Source: JABSQH01 sp965230015 (GTDB lineage Bacteria; Actinomycetota; Acidimicrobiia; Acidimicrobiales; Ilumatobacteraceae). Taken from it: DNA of 64,000 nt. Location of the stretch: the NCBI GenBank assembly GCA_965230015.1, contig CBDDKF010000001.1, forward strand, positions 62,001 through 126,000. The letters are read 5' to 3'. Below are positions 44,808 to 54,281 of the stretch, piece by piece; positions within the stretch are counted from its first letter, which is position 1, and each line of letters opens with the position of its first letter. Made by a program: the position numbers and the translations under genes. The notes below the pieces were generated by a model. It saw only the letters and a list, made by a program, of their open reading frames with translations. It made no database searches and was not told where the DNA came from.

Positions 44808-45679
44808 GTGTTCGCCTTGCTGGCAAGCGTTGCGGCCCCGACGACGGCCGCTGAATCTCCGAGGCGGGCAGCGACCACTGGTACATCGGCGTGTATCGGG
44901 AGGCGGTCTGCAAGCTGGGCGCGCAGGGGATCGAACAACGCAGCGCCGGCGTTGGCGACGCCGCCGCCGATGATCACAAGATCGGGGTCGACAAGAGCGA
45001 TGGATGTGCTCAGCACAACGCTCAGCGCTTCGATTGCGGAGTTCCACGCTTCGGCGCAGCGTGGGTCGTCAAGGTTGGCGACCACGGCGGCGACGTCGGG
45101 CTTTCCTGCGGCAGCGGCGATTGCTGGCGCTGCTGCGTAGCACTCAAGACAACCGTGCCCGCCACACGCGCACGGCGGGCCGCTTCGATCGACAACGACG
45201 TGGCCAATCTCGCCGGCGCGGAATCTGGCGCCAGTGTGCAGCCCGGACTCGCCGATCATTGCTGCGCCGATTCCCGTGCCGATGGCAGCGATCAGCACGA
45301 GTCTCGCGCCGCTGCCTGCGCCGAAAGCGAGTTCCGCACGTCCTGCAGCGGCGATGTCCTGGGAGACCGTCACGTGACGTCCGAGCGATTCCTGTAGTCG
45401 GGCGCGGGCGTCGACCTGACCCCATCCAAGGTTGGCGCTGTGCGACGCCCGGCCCGAGGTTTCGTCGACGATCGCTGGGACGGCAACTCCGACGGGCAGT
45501 GCCGCGTGCCCAGCGCCGGCATCGTGTACGGCGGTTGTGATCACATCGACGGCTGCTTCGAATCCGTGCGGTGTCGGGTATCGACGCTCTTCGACCAGGT
45601 CGCCGTTGGCGAGCACGACCGCTGCCTTGATGGAAGTGCCGCCGACGTCAACGCCGACCGCAACCGCGTCAGCGGCCAT
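44804..45679 (-). CDS. ROK-family sugar kinase, probable N-acetylglucosamine kinase
   Basis: This encodes about 291 residues from ATG 45679; a longer frame to 45721 adds a basic segment. The phosphate-binding loop is VAVGVDVGGTSIKAAVVLAN, the substrate/catalytic region is TVSQDIAAAGRAELAFGAGS, and the ROK zinc motif reads GPPCACGGHGCLECYAA (the C-x-C-G-x-x-G-C-x-E pattern). The C-terminal adenosine motif is LVDPDLVIIGGGVANAG. Coupling with nagA makes GlcNAc the likely substrate, although ROK glucokinases look similar. It is divergent from nagB. Confidence 0.88.
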   Translation of the reverse strand: MAADAVAVGVDVGGTSIKAAVVLANGDLVEERRYPTPHGFEAAVDVITTAVHDAGAGHAALPVGVAVPAIVDETSGRASHSANLGWGQVDARARLQESLGRHVTVSQDIAAAGRAELAFGAGSGARLVLIAAIGTGIGAAMIGESGLHTGARFRAGEIGHVVVDRSGPPCACGGHGCLECYAAAPAIAAAAGKPDVAAVVANLDDPRCAEAWNSAIEALSVVLSTSIALVDPDLVIIGGGVANAGAALFDPLRAQLADRLPIHADVPVVAARLGDSAAVVGAATLASKANT

Positions 45680-45801
45680 CACCGCACGCCCCACCCACAG
45701 TCGGCAGCGTTGCCCGGACACCGCCCGGCCGGCGGAGCACAGCGCTGATCAACGATCGTCGCCCCACAGCTCGAGCGTCGTGGTATCTACAGTGAGCGGC
45801 C

Positions 45802-46584
45802 ATGGAAGTCGTGATCGTAGAGGGAGCACGGGCGGCGGGAGCACTCGTCGCAGACGCGGTCGCGCGTGTCGTGCACGACCGACCGTCGGCGGTGCTCGGA
45901 CTGGCAACCGGGAGTTCGCCGTTGCCGATCTATCGCGAGCTGATCGCTCGTCATCAACGAGGAGAACTGAGCTTCGCGGACACAACGATGTTCTTGCTCG
46001 ACGAGTACGTCGGCCTTCCAGCAGGTCACCGCGAGTCGTATCGCCAGTTCATCGCCCGTGAGTTCACCGACGCAGTCGACGTCGCCGACAGCGCCGTGCA
46101 TGGCCCCGACGGAACCGCTACTGATCTTGTAGACGCGTGTGCCCGATATGAGGCGCTCATCGCCGCAAGCGGCGGCATCGATTTGCAGATCCTGGGGATC
46201 GGCGCCGATGGCCACATTGGATTCAACGAGCCGGTGTCGTCGCTCGGGTCACGCACTCGGCTCAAGACCCTGGTCGCACAGACACGAGCGGACAATGCAC
46301 GATTCTTCGACGGGGACGAAGCGGTGCCGCGGCACGTCGTAACCCAAGGGATCGCCACGATTCTCGAGGCGCGGCACCTGGTGCTCATCGCGACCGGCGA
46401 GTCGAAAGCAGCTCCGATCGCCGCAGCCGTCGAGGGTCCTGTCGCGGCAGCGGTGCCGGCGTCTGCGCTGCAGCTGCATCCGCACGTCACCGTGGTCGTC
46501 GACAAGCCAGCGGCGTCACAGTTGGTGCACTCGGAGTACTACCGGGAGACATTTCTCAACAAGCCGAGCTGGCAACACATCTAG
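45802..46584 (+). CDS. nagB: Glucosamine-6-phosphate deaminase
   Basis: This 260-residue enzyme converts glucosamine-6-phosphate to fructose-6-phosphate and ammonia. Conserved blocks are VLGLATGSSPLPIYRELI (phosphate loop), FLLDEYVGLPAGHRESYRQF with the catalytic Asp, LQILGIGADGHIGFNEPVSS (catalytic Asp/His pair) and VPRHVVTQGIATILEARHLV. The size is normal for NagB. The 3' end is followed by mobile-element debris rather than by another catabolic gene. Confidence 0.95.
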   Translation: MEVVIVEGARAAGALVADAVARVVHDRPSAVLGLATGSSPLPIYRELIARHQRGELSFADTTMFLLDEYVGLPAGHRESYRQFIAREFTDAVDVADSAVHGPDGTATDLVDACARYEALIAASGGIDLQILGIGADGHIGFNEPVSSLGSRTRLKTLVAQTRADNARFFDGDEAVPRHVVTQGIATILEARHLVLIATGESKAAPIAAAVEGPVAAAVPASALQLHPHVTVVVDKPAASQLVHSEYYRETFLNKPSWQHI

Positions 46585-46889
46585 CCCTAACCCCGCAAGA
46601 TCGACAACGACCGAGCAACGCTGGCGGCAGCGATCGTCGACGCCGGTCTGGATCCGGAGGTGGTGATCGAAGCTTCAAGCCGACCGATCCGACGGCAAAA
46701 CCCAAGATCCACGATGGCCGCGCTGGCCAGCGAGAGACACCCTCCTCGTCGCCTACCGATCGCCCGACACGCCACCTACCAACGGCCGCCCCAACCAGTT
46801 CAAACCAGCCATCGCCAAACCTCGACAACGGGATCGGGGTGGCCTTACCGAAGCATCACACGGTCCGATCGCCCTCAACCCTTCCCCGC
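46585..46889 (+). other. Non-coding debris with transposase-like fragments
   Basis: No intact gene is present. A forward frame at 46597-46677 reads KIDNDRATLAAAIVDAGLDP followed by EVVIEA, which resembles the N-terminal region of IS110-type transposases (low confidence). A second frame (46735-46840) reads TLLVAYRSPDTPPTNGRPNQ, weakly like other transposases. Both break off without continuing. Confidence 0.3.
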
Positions 46890-47123
46890 TGCGCGCCGAC
46901 CGAGGCGAGATCGTTCAGATCGACAAGCCTTGCCTCGAGCGATGCGCCCGGGATCTCATCGCCCGACGTCGATCGCCGCCTGCACTTTGTCGTCGCTGCG
47001 TCTAGCGACGACCACCCGGGCGCCGCGTCAGCTAAGGGCTCGGGCCATCTCGTAACCGAGTCCGGTGTTGGCCCCGGTGATCAGGGCCGTCTTGCCCTCC
47101 AAGACGCGTTGGTGTTCCGTCAC
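46890..47123 (-). pseudogene. Short-chain dehydrogenase remnant with stop and frameshift
   Basis: Reading from a GTG at 47123 the minus strand gives VTEHQRVLEGKTALITGANT, GLGYEMARALS, which is the Rossmann glycine motif (TGxxxGLG) of the SDR family. A TGA then interrupts the frame; after it RGARVVVARRSDDKVQAAID continues in frame, and a frameshift precedes DEIPGASLEARLVDLNDLAS. All three pieces align to one SDR, so this is a decayed gene truncated at about 80 residues. The gap 47124-47373 that follows contains no recognised gene. Confidence 0.75.
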
Positions 47124-47373
47124 AAACCGCCCTCGGACAGGGGGCTGCTCTCGTGCTCACCCACAGGTCTTTGACCGGTCCACCGCGGAGACGGTACTGA
47201 ACCCTCAGCCAGCAATGAACCCCCGCTCCTCGGTTCGGTGCGAAGCCCCTGGCGGCTCGTGTCGGCACCGCGATGGCGGCCGTTTCACCCGAATGGGTGA
47301 AACGAGGCGGGGACCGTCAAGTGCAGCTCCGGCGTGACGATGATCAATCGGCGGGCTCTCACCAGGAGGAACA

Positions 47374-48465
47374 ATGAACGCAACACGTACTGTTCGGCAA
47401 CGCAGCTGGCTGCGCGCGATCGTCGCCCCGGCCGTCGCTGCGGGAGTGGTGCTCTCGGCAATGGCCGTCGGGTCGACCGGAGCGGACACGCTCGACCCTG
47501 ACGAGGTAGAGGTGTTCGTCGGCGTCGACCCGACCCGCGTGCTCGACACCAGAGGCGCGCCGACGGGCCCGATCGGCATCCCGGCGCCGGACCCGTTGAC
47601 CCAAGACGAAGTCCTCACGTTGCAACTCGCCGGCATCGACCCGGTTCCCGGCGACGCCACCAGCGTGGTGATCAACACGACGATCGATGCGGACGCGCCC
47701 CGGCGTTCGTTCATCACCATCTACCCAACCGGAACGCCGCTACCGGAGGCGTCGGCGAACAACGCCACGCCGGGGGTGGTCAAGACGAACCCGATCATCG
47801 CCAAGCTCGGGGACAACGGCAGTATCGACATCTACAACTTCCGCGGCAGTACGAACCTGGTGATCGATGTGGTCGGCTACTTCGCGCCGCTCAGTTCTGT
47901 TGCCGGTCAAGGTGACGAGCTGATCGTTGGCAACGGTGATCCCGACGACGCCGCGGGTGGAGAAGGATCGGTGTACATCGATGAATCCACCGGGACGATG
48001 TACGTCAAGAGCGACGGTATGTGGGTCGAGTTGTCGTTGGTTGGGCCACCGACGGATCAAACCGAGTCGGCGCTGTACGCGACCAACGACGGCGCTGTGG
48101 TAGCGATCGGCGCTGGGAGCGCCGTTCAGTTCAACGACGTCGACGTGCGGGTTGGCGCGGCGATCAGCCAGGTCGACGCAGACACCTTCGAGGTTGCCGC
48201 CGACGGCGTGTACAAGGTCACGTACCGACTGTCGACGACGCTGCTGACCGCGCTCGGCGGGGTCCAGGTGGAAGTCGGTGGAGCCTCCGCGGGCGCGACG
48301 AACACCCTGGCCGCAGTGGGCACGTCGCTGCACGACACGGTGCTCGTCGAAGCTGAGGCAGGCGACTCGCTGGAGATCGTCGCCACGGGTCTCGGACTGA
48401 CCCTCGTGGGCACCGACGGCGCGACGTTGACAGTCGAGCTGGTTGCCTTGTCGACCGACAGCTGA
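47374..48465 (+). CDS. Secreted protein with one LETR-type repeat and a C-terminal jelly-roll-like domain
   Basis: This encodes 363 residues from an ATG with AGGAGGA upstream. A signal peptide covers residues 1-37 (SWLRAIVAPAVAAGVVLSAM, then STGADT). Residues 45-170 are one copy of the shared module (VDPTRVLDTRGAPTGPIGIP, then FITIYPTGT, NLVIDVVGYFAPL) that lacks the Cys pair seen in other copies. A segment with GSVYIDESTGTMYVKSDGMW resembles phage-tail/collagen-type linkers. Residues 235-363 (SALYATNDGAVVAIGAGSAV, VYKVTYRLSTTLL, GDSLEIVATG) look like a C1q/TNF-type beta sandwich as in exosporium or spike tips. The likely role is extracellular or surface structure. Confidence 0.75.
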   Translation: MNATRTVRQRSWLRAIVAPAVAAGVVLSAMAVGSTGADTLDPDEVEVFVGVDPTRVLDTRGAPTGPIGIPAPDPLTQDEVLTLQLAGIDPVPGDATSVVINTTIDADAPRRSFITIYPTGTPLPEASANNATPGVVKTNPIIAKLGDNGSIDIYNFRGSTNLVIDVVGYFAPLSSVAGQGDELIVGNGDPDDAAGGEGSVYIDESTGTMYVKSDGMWVELSLVGPPTDQTESALYATNDGAVVAIGAGSAVQFNDVDVRVGAAISQVDADTFEVAADGVYKVTYRLSTTLLTALGGVQVEVGGASAGATNTLAAVGTSLHDTVLVEAEAGDSLEIVATGLGLTLVGTDGATLTVELVALSTDS

Positions 48466-48753
48466 CTCGGTCAGCGTTCAGGCTCACGTGGCCCGCAACC
48501 ATCGCCATGTGCCGATGCTGGCTCGTGGCGGCGAGCACGTTGGCGCGGCTGTTGCCATATGCAGGCGGATGTGCGACACCCAGTCTCGGTGTCGGCTCGT
48601 AGTGCGCGGGCCGGCACCGGTGTTCCAGCGTTCGCGAGGAACTGAGCAGAAGGGCCCTGGCACGGTGGCGGATGGGCGACGCAGGATTGAGTTCGAGAAG
48701 TCAAGCGACCAGGTGCGAGCGCCTGGTTCGTCGGTTGATCGGAGGCCAGGGAC

Positions 48754-50637
48754 GTGAGCGGTAGGTACCCAAGGCTCGCGGACGCAGCGGTTGTCGATGG
48801 TGTCAGCGGATGGTGGTTGCCCGACGCCTCGGCCGAAGTTGGCGTCGAGTGTGCCTCAGCGCTGCTGTCGCTCTCGCTCGACGGCGTGATGGTGTTCCGC
48901 TCGGTGCGCGACAGCCACGGCGCCGTCGTCGACTTCGAATGGGCCGCAGTGAACAACGCCGCGGCGCGACTGGTCGGCCGGGATGGCCCGGCGTTGTTGG
49001 GGAGGTCGTTGCTCGAAGAGATGCCGATTCACCTCGAGCTCGGCATGTTCGAGCGATACGTCGGTGTGGTCGACACCGGTGAAGTGTTCGTCACCGAACT
49101 GAGAGTCGACGCCGATGGCGTCGACCGTTGGCTTGCGATCCGCGCGGCTCGTGTCGCCGGCGAGCAGCGCGACGGCTTCGCCGTCGTGTTTCGTGACACC
49201 ACATCTGAACACCGGTGGTCTCGTACACGCGCCCCCGATCGGCACGCCGCGGCGCCAACTCCCTCGCCCGGGCGCGACGACCGAGACGGCACTCGTCACG
49301 TCGCCGGTCGATCAGCGACGATGTTGACGCAGACGTTCCTGTCTCGTCGGGGTGTGCTGGAGAGTCGATTGGCGCACAGCGTGAGCCGTCTGGCGCGGAC
49401 GAACCTGGCGGTCGGCATCTTCGTGGTCGGCATCGACGATCTCCACGCCATCGACGATTTGTTCGGAGTCGACGCAGGCGACAGCGTGGCGATCGAGACG
49501 GCGAGGCGTCTGGCGTCACTGGCTCGACCTGGCGACACGGTGGCGCACGTCGGACGCGACGAAGTGGTCTTCGTCGGTGAGGATCTGTCCGACGAGTTCG
49601 CGCTCGTCGACGTTGCGGCGGGCATCGTCGATTCGACCACCGCCGCTGTGGAGGTCGCTGGTCGCGCCGTGCCGGTCTCGACCAGCGTCGGTGTGGTGAT
49701 GACCCGCTCGGAGTTCGCGCTGCCGGTCGAACTGATCGCTGATGGCGAAGTCGCGAGATCACGAGCGATCGCTGGAGGCCAGCACGTCGTCTACTCTGAT
49801 CCGGTGCTCGCCGAGCGAATCGCGACGCACCATGGTGTGGAAGTCGATCTGCGTCGCGCCATTCGAAGGAACGAGTTCGACATCGACTTCGAGCCGGTCG
49901 TTCACGTCGCGTCCCGGCGCACCGTCGCAGTCGAAGCAACCCTCCGCTGGTCCCACGCCACGCACGGTTCGTTGCGACACGACAGCATCGTCGACCTGGC
50001 TCGCAATACCGGGCTCGTTGCCGAGTTGGACCATTTCATCCTGCGGCAGGCCCTTGCCGAACACGTCGCCTGGGTGCCCCTGCCGAACCAGAACTCACCG
50101 GAAGGGATGATCGTCCGCGTGAGTGACGCAGCCGTCCACGAATGCGACCTCGCCGATCGAGTGTTCGAGGTTCTCGCTCAGAACGACGTGCCGCCGCACT
50201 GGCTGAGTCTCGCCATCGACACCAACACACTCGCGGGCGGAGCAAGCAGCCTCCTGGACACGCTTCGGCGGCTGTCCGAGGGTGGCGTCGGCATCATCCG
50301 TGATCACTTTGGTGCTCCGGACTCACCGCTGTCGTACCTGCGTGAGTATCCGATCAACACCATCCGTCTCGATCCCTCGCTCACCCATCATCCGGGGTCT
50401 CGCGAGGTCGAGTTGCTCAGGGCTATTCACGAGGGCGTGCGTCACCTTGACAAGACCGTCATCGCGCGGGATGTCGCCAGCCCCGAGGGCCTCGCCCTGT
50501 TCGAGGAACTCGGTACCGACTACGTACAGGGCCCGTTCATCACCGAGCGGCACCCGATCCGCGACCGGCGACGACACTGGAAGTACCACTCCACCACCGG
50601 ACCTGGGGCGATCGACGCACGACTCCGTTTCGAGTGA
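48754..50637 (+). CDS. PAS-GGDEF-EAL protein with degenerate catalytic motifs
   Basis: This encodes 627 residues from a GTG. Residues 30-150 are a PAS-like domain (LLSLSLDGVMVFRSVRDSHG, LLEEMPIHLELGMF, FAVVFRDTT). The GGDEF domain (about 200-355) has FVVGIDDLHAIDDLFGVDAG but its signature is VGRDEVVFVG. The EAL domain (about 360-610) has AVEATLRWSHATHGSL in place of E-A-L-x-R-W, RDHFGAP in place of D-D-F-G, and IRLDPSL where K-I-D is usual. Several metal ligands are therefore lost. The protein probably does not make or break c-di-GMP and may be a receptor or signalling adaptor. No membrane segments are present. A 288-bp gap upstream shows no gene. Confidence 0.85.
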   Translation: MSGRYPRLADAAVVDGVSGWWLPDASAEVGVECASALLSLSLDGVMVFRSVRDSHGAVVDFEWAAVNNAAARLVGRDGPALLGRSLLEEMPIHLELGMFERYVGVVDTGEVFVTELRVDADGVDRWLAIRAARVAGEQRDGFAVVFRDTTSEHRWSRTRAPDRHAAAPTPSPGRDDRDGTRHVAGRSATMLTQTFLSRRGVLESRLAHSVSRLARTNLAVGIFVVGIDDLHAIDDLFGVDAGDSVAIETARRLASLARPGDTVAHVGRDEVVFVGEDLSDEFALVDVAAGIVDSTTAAVEVAGRAVPVSTSVGVVMTRSEFALPVELIADGEVARSRAIAGGQHVVYSDPVLAERIATHHGVEVDLRRAIRRNEFDIDFEPVVHVASRRTVAVEATLRWSHATHGSLRHDSIVDLARNTGLVAELDHFILRQALAEHVAWVPLPNQNSPEGMIVRVSDAAVHECDLADRVFEVLAQNDVPPHWLSLAIDTNTLAGGASSLLDTLRRLSEGGVGIIRDHFGAPDSPLSYLREYPINTIRLDPSLTHHPGSREVELLRAIHEGVRHLDKTVIARDVASPEGLALFEELGTDYVQGPFITERHPIRDRRRHWKYHSTTGPGAIDARLRFE

Positions 50638-50813
50638 CGGGGCGTGCTCCTTGGGGCGACTCCCGGTCGAGCGTCGCTCGGCGAAGACGTGGATACGTCG
50701 CACTCGCTCCACCGAGCGCGTAGACCGGGCTTCACGCCGGCCGGTGATCACCGTGACGGCGAGCCGATCGCACCGGCCTCCCGAGCCAACTTCTGAGCTG
50801 TTGCGTCGGACCA

Positions 50814-53222
50814 TCAGCGGAACACACTGGTGACAGGCGTGCCGAACCCGCCACGCGGGCCGGGACCGTCCCACGGCTGGGTGGGTTTCACGACGTCCGA
50901 GCTGCTGTCTCCCCAGCACTGGATCCGGCCGTTGACCAGGCGAGCGCAGCTGTTGGCCCCACCGCTGGCGATCTCGACCGCCGTAGTGATGCGCTCCACC
51001 CGTACCGGAGTCGACTTCTCCGTCGGGTCGTATCCCTGGCCGAGCTGGAGGCTCGCGCCGCGACCCCAGCACCAGATCGTGCCGTCGGAGCGGCGAGCGC
51101 AGGAGTGCGAGACACCGCTGGAGATCTCGGCCACGTTGTTCAGTCCGGACGGCGCCACAGGGGTGGCCACGTTGAACGGCAGAGCGGAACCGGCACCGAG
51201 TTCGCCTTGCGAGTTGCGGCCCCAACAGCGAGCCGTGCCGTCCTGGACAGAGACGCAGGTGTGCTTGTCGCCGACGCCGAGCGACGTCGCCGTGGTGATC
51301 CCGGGTACGTCGAGCGGAACGACGGAGAAGCTGAGGTCGTCGTCTCGCGCAAGAGTGTTGGACTGGTTCGACCCCCAGCAGCTCACCACGCCGCTGGCGC
51401 GGCGGGCACACGTGTGGTTCTGGCCCAGGTCGATCGCTTCCACATCGGTGAGCCCGACCACCGGCTGTGGTGTCGACGACCCGCGAGTGTCGCCGACACC
51501 CTGCGGCTCCAGGCGGGTGCCGTTGCCCAGCTCTCCGCTGTGATTCAGGCCCCAACACACGGCGGACCCGCCCTCGCGTACGGCGCATGTGTGCAGTGCA
51601 CCAGCTCCGATGGCGACCGCATCGGTCAGTCCCGCCACGGCGACCGGTCGAGCCGAGTTCTGGGTGGTGCCGTTGCCGAGCTGGCCCGCGATGTTGTCGC
51701 CCCAGCACACGACCTGCCCGTTGCGGCGCAGCGCGCACGCGTGCTTGTTGCCAGTGGCGGTGGCGACGGCATCGGTGACGCCAGGTACGGGGCGGGGTTC
51801 AGCACCGGGCCCGAAGCTCGCACCCGGGTCGTCGACGAAGGCGGGATTGCCCCGCCCGCCGCACCACACGGACCCGTCGCTCCTTGCTGAGCACGCGAGT
51901 CGGAAACCGACGTTCACATCGACCGCCGTCGTGGTTGTGGTGGTGTAGCCCGTGATGTCGACGATCAGGTCCATTTCCTGCGACACGTAGATGCACACCC
52001 GACCGAACTCACCCGGCTGCACGATCACCGAGTTGGCGACCACTTGGCCGGCGCGGAAGTTGAGCGTCGATGCATTGGGGCGGTCTTCGCCGCACGGGTA
52101 CACCGTGATGAACCCCTGGGCCGATGGTCTGATGGCCGTGATGTTGAGCGTCGCTGCGTCGATGTCGATCGGCACGCCCGGCCGCACCGGAATCTCGACC
52201 TCGGCGCGCGACTGGGCGAGCGCCCGCGTTTGAATCCAGAAGTCGCCGTCGATTGTCGTGTTCGGCGCGGGTCTGGTCTCGTACAGACGGGCCGGGTTGA
52301 GCGAGCCGAAGCCGCCGCTCTTCGGGACGAACCCGGTGACGTCGATCGCCAGGTCGAAGGCCCGGTTGCTGACCACACACACGGTGCCGCCGTCGCCGAT
52401 CTGGACGATTGCCCCGTTGGCCACGACCGTACCTGCGGCCGGGTTCAGCGTGGATGCGGTCGGCTGCGGCGATCCGCAGGGGAACACGGTCACGAAGCCC
52501 TGCCGGTCGGGGCGGATTGCCGTGGCGTTCAGTACTACCGCGATGGCATCGTCGGGAATGCCCTCACGGCCAGTGATCTGCACCGTCGTGACCTGTCCGG
52601 CACGCCGACGCCCCTCGCCTGCCTGGCGTCCATCGACTGTCGGCTCGCCCGGGCGAGAGTCGAAGAACCGGGCGGGCGACACGATCCCGAGCGGCGAGTC
52701 TGCGCCGGCAAACCCGGTCACGTCCACGACGAGGTCGGTGGCGCGCAGCACGAACACGCACACGGTGCCGCTGGCGCTGAGCTTGACGATCGCGCCGTTG
52801 GCCACCACCTGGTTGGCCGAGTAGTTGATCGTCGACGAGCCCGGCCGGGTCTCGTCGCAGGGGAACACCGTGGCGAAGCCGTTGCGATCGGGTCGCACGA
52901 TCGTGACGTTCGCGGCTACCCCGATCGCCCCCTCGGGCACGCCGGCGCGTCCGGTGATCTGGATCTCGGTGACCTGCCCGGCCGCACGGCGGCCGGCACC
53001 GGCTTGCTCGCCGTCGACCGTGCCCAGGCCCGGACCGCGGCGCGACTCGAATACGCGTCCCGGCGTCACCGGGGTGATCAGCGGGCCGGTTCCAGCGGCC
53101 GCAACGGTGTTGTTCGACCCGCTGTTGTCGAACGGGTCGTCGAACGGGCCTCCGCCGCGGGCAACGGCAACGATCCCGGCGAACAGGGCGACGGCGACGA
53201 CGAGGCGGGTGCAGGCGCGCAT
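50814..53222 (-). CDS. Secreted protein with three LETR-type repeats and an RCC1-like propeller
   Basis: This encodes 802 residues. A signal peptide (RLVVAVALFAGIVAVARGGG) is followed by three repeats of the shared module (about 45-170, 180-300, 305-430) with RVFESRRGPG, FATVFPCDE, GTVCVFVLRATDLVVDVTGF and related text. Residues 440-800 contain seven RCC1-type repeats, each with a Cys pair such as HACALRRNGQVVCWGDNIAG, HTCAVREGGSAVCWGLNHSG and HTCARRASGVVSCWGSNQSN. The two Cys in each blade probably form a disulphide, as expected outside the cell. RCC1-like propellers mediate protein binding. There is no anchor, so it is either released or held by other proteins. Confidence 0.85.
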   Translation of the reverse strand: MRACTRLVVAVALFAGIVAVARGGGPFDDPFDNSGSNNTVAAAGTGPLITPVTPGRVFESRRGPGLGTVDGEQAGAGRRAAGQVTEIQITGRAGVPEGAIGVAANVTIVRPDRNGFATVFPCDETRPGSSTINYSANQVVANGAIVKLSASGTVCVFVLRATDLVVDVTGFAGADSPLGIVSPARFFDSRPGEPTVDGRQAGEGRRRAGQVTTVQITGREGIPDDAIAVVLNATAIRPDRQGFVTVFPCGSPQPTASTLNPAAGTVVANGAIVQIGDGGTVCVVSNRAFDLAIDVTGFVPKSGGFGSLNPARLYETRPAPNTTIDGDFWIQTRALAQSRAEVEIPVRPGVPIDIDAATLNITAIRPSAQGFITVYPCGEDRPNASTLNFRAGQVVANSVIVQPGEFGRVCIYVSQEMDLIVDITGYTTTTTTAVDVNVGFRLACSARSDGSVWCGGRGNPAFVDDPGASFGPGAEPRPVPGVTDAVATATGNKHACALRRNGQVVCWGDNIAGQLGNGTTQNSARPVAVAGLTDAVAIGAGALHTCAVREGGSAVCWGLNHSGELGNGTRLEPQGVGDTRGSSTPQPVVGLTDVEAIDLGQNHTCARRASGVVSCWGSNQSNTLARDDDLSFSVVPLDVPGITTATSLGVGDKHTCVSVQDGTARCWGRNSQGELGAGSALPFNVATPVAPSGLNNVAEISSGVSHSCARRSDGTIWCWGRGASLQLGQGYDPTEKSTPVRVERITTAVEIASGGANSCARLVNGRIQCWGDSSSDVVKPTQPWDGPGPRGGFGTPVTSVFR

Positions 53223-53286
53223 GCGGTCGACCGTACGAAACGTCGGCTAACAGCCCGCCAACATCGACTCAAGCGGGGACTCCGGC

Positions 53287-54135
53287 TCAACCGGGCGCAC
53301 CGGCTGCTGCTGGCGGTGTCGCCCGGCGCACCGCGTCCCATCCGCTGTCGTGGGCGTGCTCGGCGAGGATCGCCGCGTGTCCGCCGCGGATCCCGAACAG
53401 GCGCTTGGCCCACAGCAGGTACACCACGATCACCACGTTGACGATGAAGGTGAGCATTGTCAGCACGGTGATGCGGCGCGCCAGGTCGTAGATCTCGAAC
53501 GGGATGAACACGATGGTGGCGAAGAACGTGACGTACTCGGCCCACCGCTTGCCGAGCCACAGACCGACCGCTTCCACCGCCTCCAACAGCGCGTAGGCGA
53601 AGGCCACCGCGGCCAGCAGGTACAGCGAGGTGTAGCTGAAGGTGATGAACTTGCCGATCTCGGCAAGCAACCCGGTGCCCTCCACCGATCCGTTGCCACG
53701 GAGGTCGGAGACGATCGTTTGAAAGTCGGCGTCGAGCGTGTTGCGGTTCGCAGCCACGATCAGGATCACGACGCCGACGATCGAGAAGATCACGACGTGC
53801 AAGATCCGCTCGAGGGCGATCAGCCGGAGCACGTACCGGTCGCGCAACGCGCGTCCACGCAGCGGGACCTCGGTGGTGTCAGGGGTTGGGAACTCGGCAC
53901 GCGCTGGGTGCGGAGGAACTTGCACGTAGACCCACGCGTCGCACCGCAAGCACCGGTGCCAGCGGTACCCGTCCGACCCCGGGCGGACCAGGTGTTCGTC
54001 ACCCTCGGCGTCGGCTGCGACATCCGTCCCGACGAGCGCATGGCCCGACAGGGCACAGCCGAGCAGCTCCCAGTGCAGCGCCCATCGCCGCTTGTGTCCG
54101 ACGCCCGGGAGGGCGTCGGTGTCGGTGGTACTCAC
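53287..54135 (-). CDS. DUF2127-family membrane protein with N-terminal Cys/His motif
   Basis: This encodes 282 residues from GTG 54135; the longer frame to 54366 is Arg/Ser-rich and unlikely. Residues 10-75 contain a zinc-ribbon-like set: LLGCALSGHALVGTD and later WHRCLRCDAWV, preceding the membrane part. Four helices follow: LERILHVVIFSIVGVVILIV, FSYTSLYLLAAVAFAYALLE, YVTFFATIVFIPFEIYDLAR and LTFIVNVVIVVYLLWAKRLF, with the family block EAVGLWLGKRWAEYVTFFAT. The function of this family is unknown. It is divergent from gpsA. Confidence 0.78.
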   Translation of the reverse strand: MSTTDTDALPGVGHKRRWALHWELLGCALSGHALVGTDVAADAEGDEHLVRPGSDGYRWHRCLRCDAWVYVQVPPHPARAEFPTPDTTEVPLRGRALRDRYVLRLIALERILHVVIFSIVGVVILIVAANRNTLDADFQTIVSDLRGNGSVEGTGLLAEIGKFITFSYTSLYLLAAVAFAYALLEAVEAVGLWLGKRWAEYVTFFATIVFIPFEIYDLARRITVLTMLTFIVNVVIVVYLLWAKRLFGIRGGHAAILAEHAHDSGWDAVRRATPPAAAGAPG

Positions 54136-54281
54136 GTTGCTGAGCCGTCGCGGCGGTTCGAAACGGCGGCACCCATCGCCGACGATCGTAGGTGCGGGCG
54201 ACGACACGGAACTGGGACCCGTCGCTCCCGGCTGGCGACCGGTATTGCCGTCAAGACGTGAGGATTCGCGAGACTGGCCCG

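Noticed and set aside
44808..45047. Longer N-terminus for NagA
   Set aside because: The extra 80 residues are Arg/Cys-rich and antiphase to the ROK kinase; ATG 44807 fits the family start.
47032..47268. Minus-strand frame near the SDR remnant
   Set aside because: It is out of frame with the SDR motif and has no family similarity.
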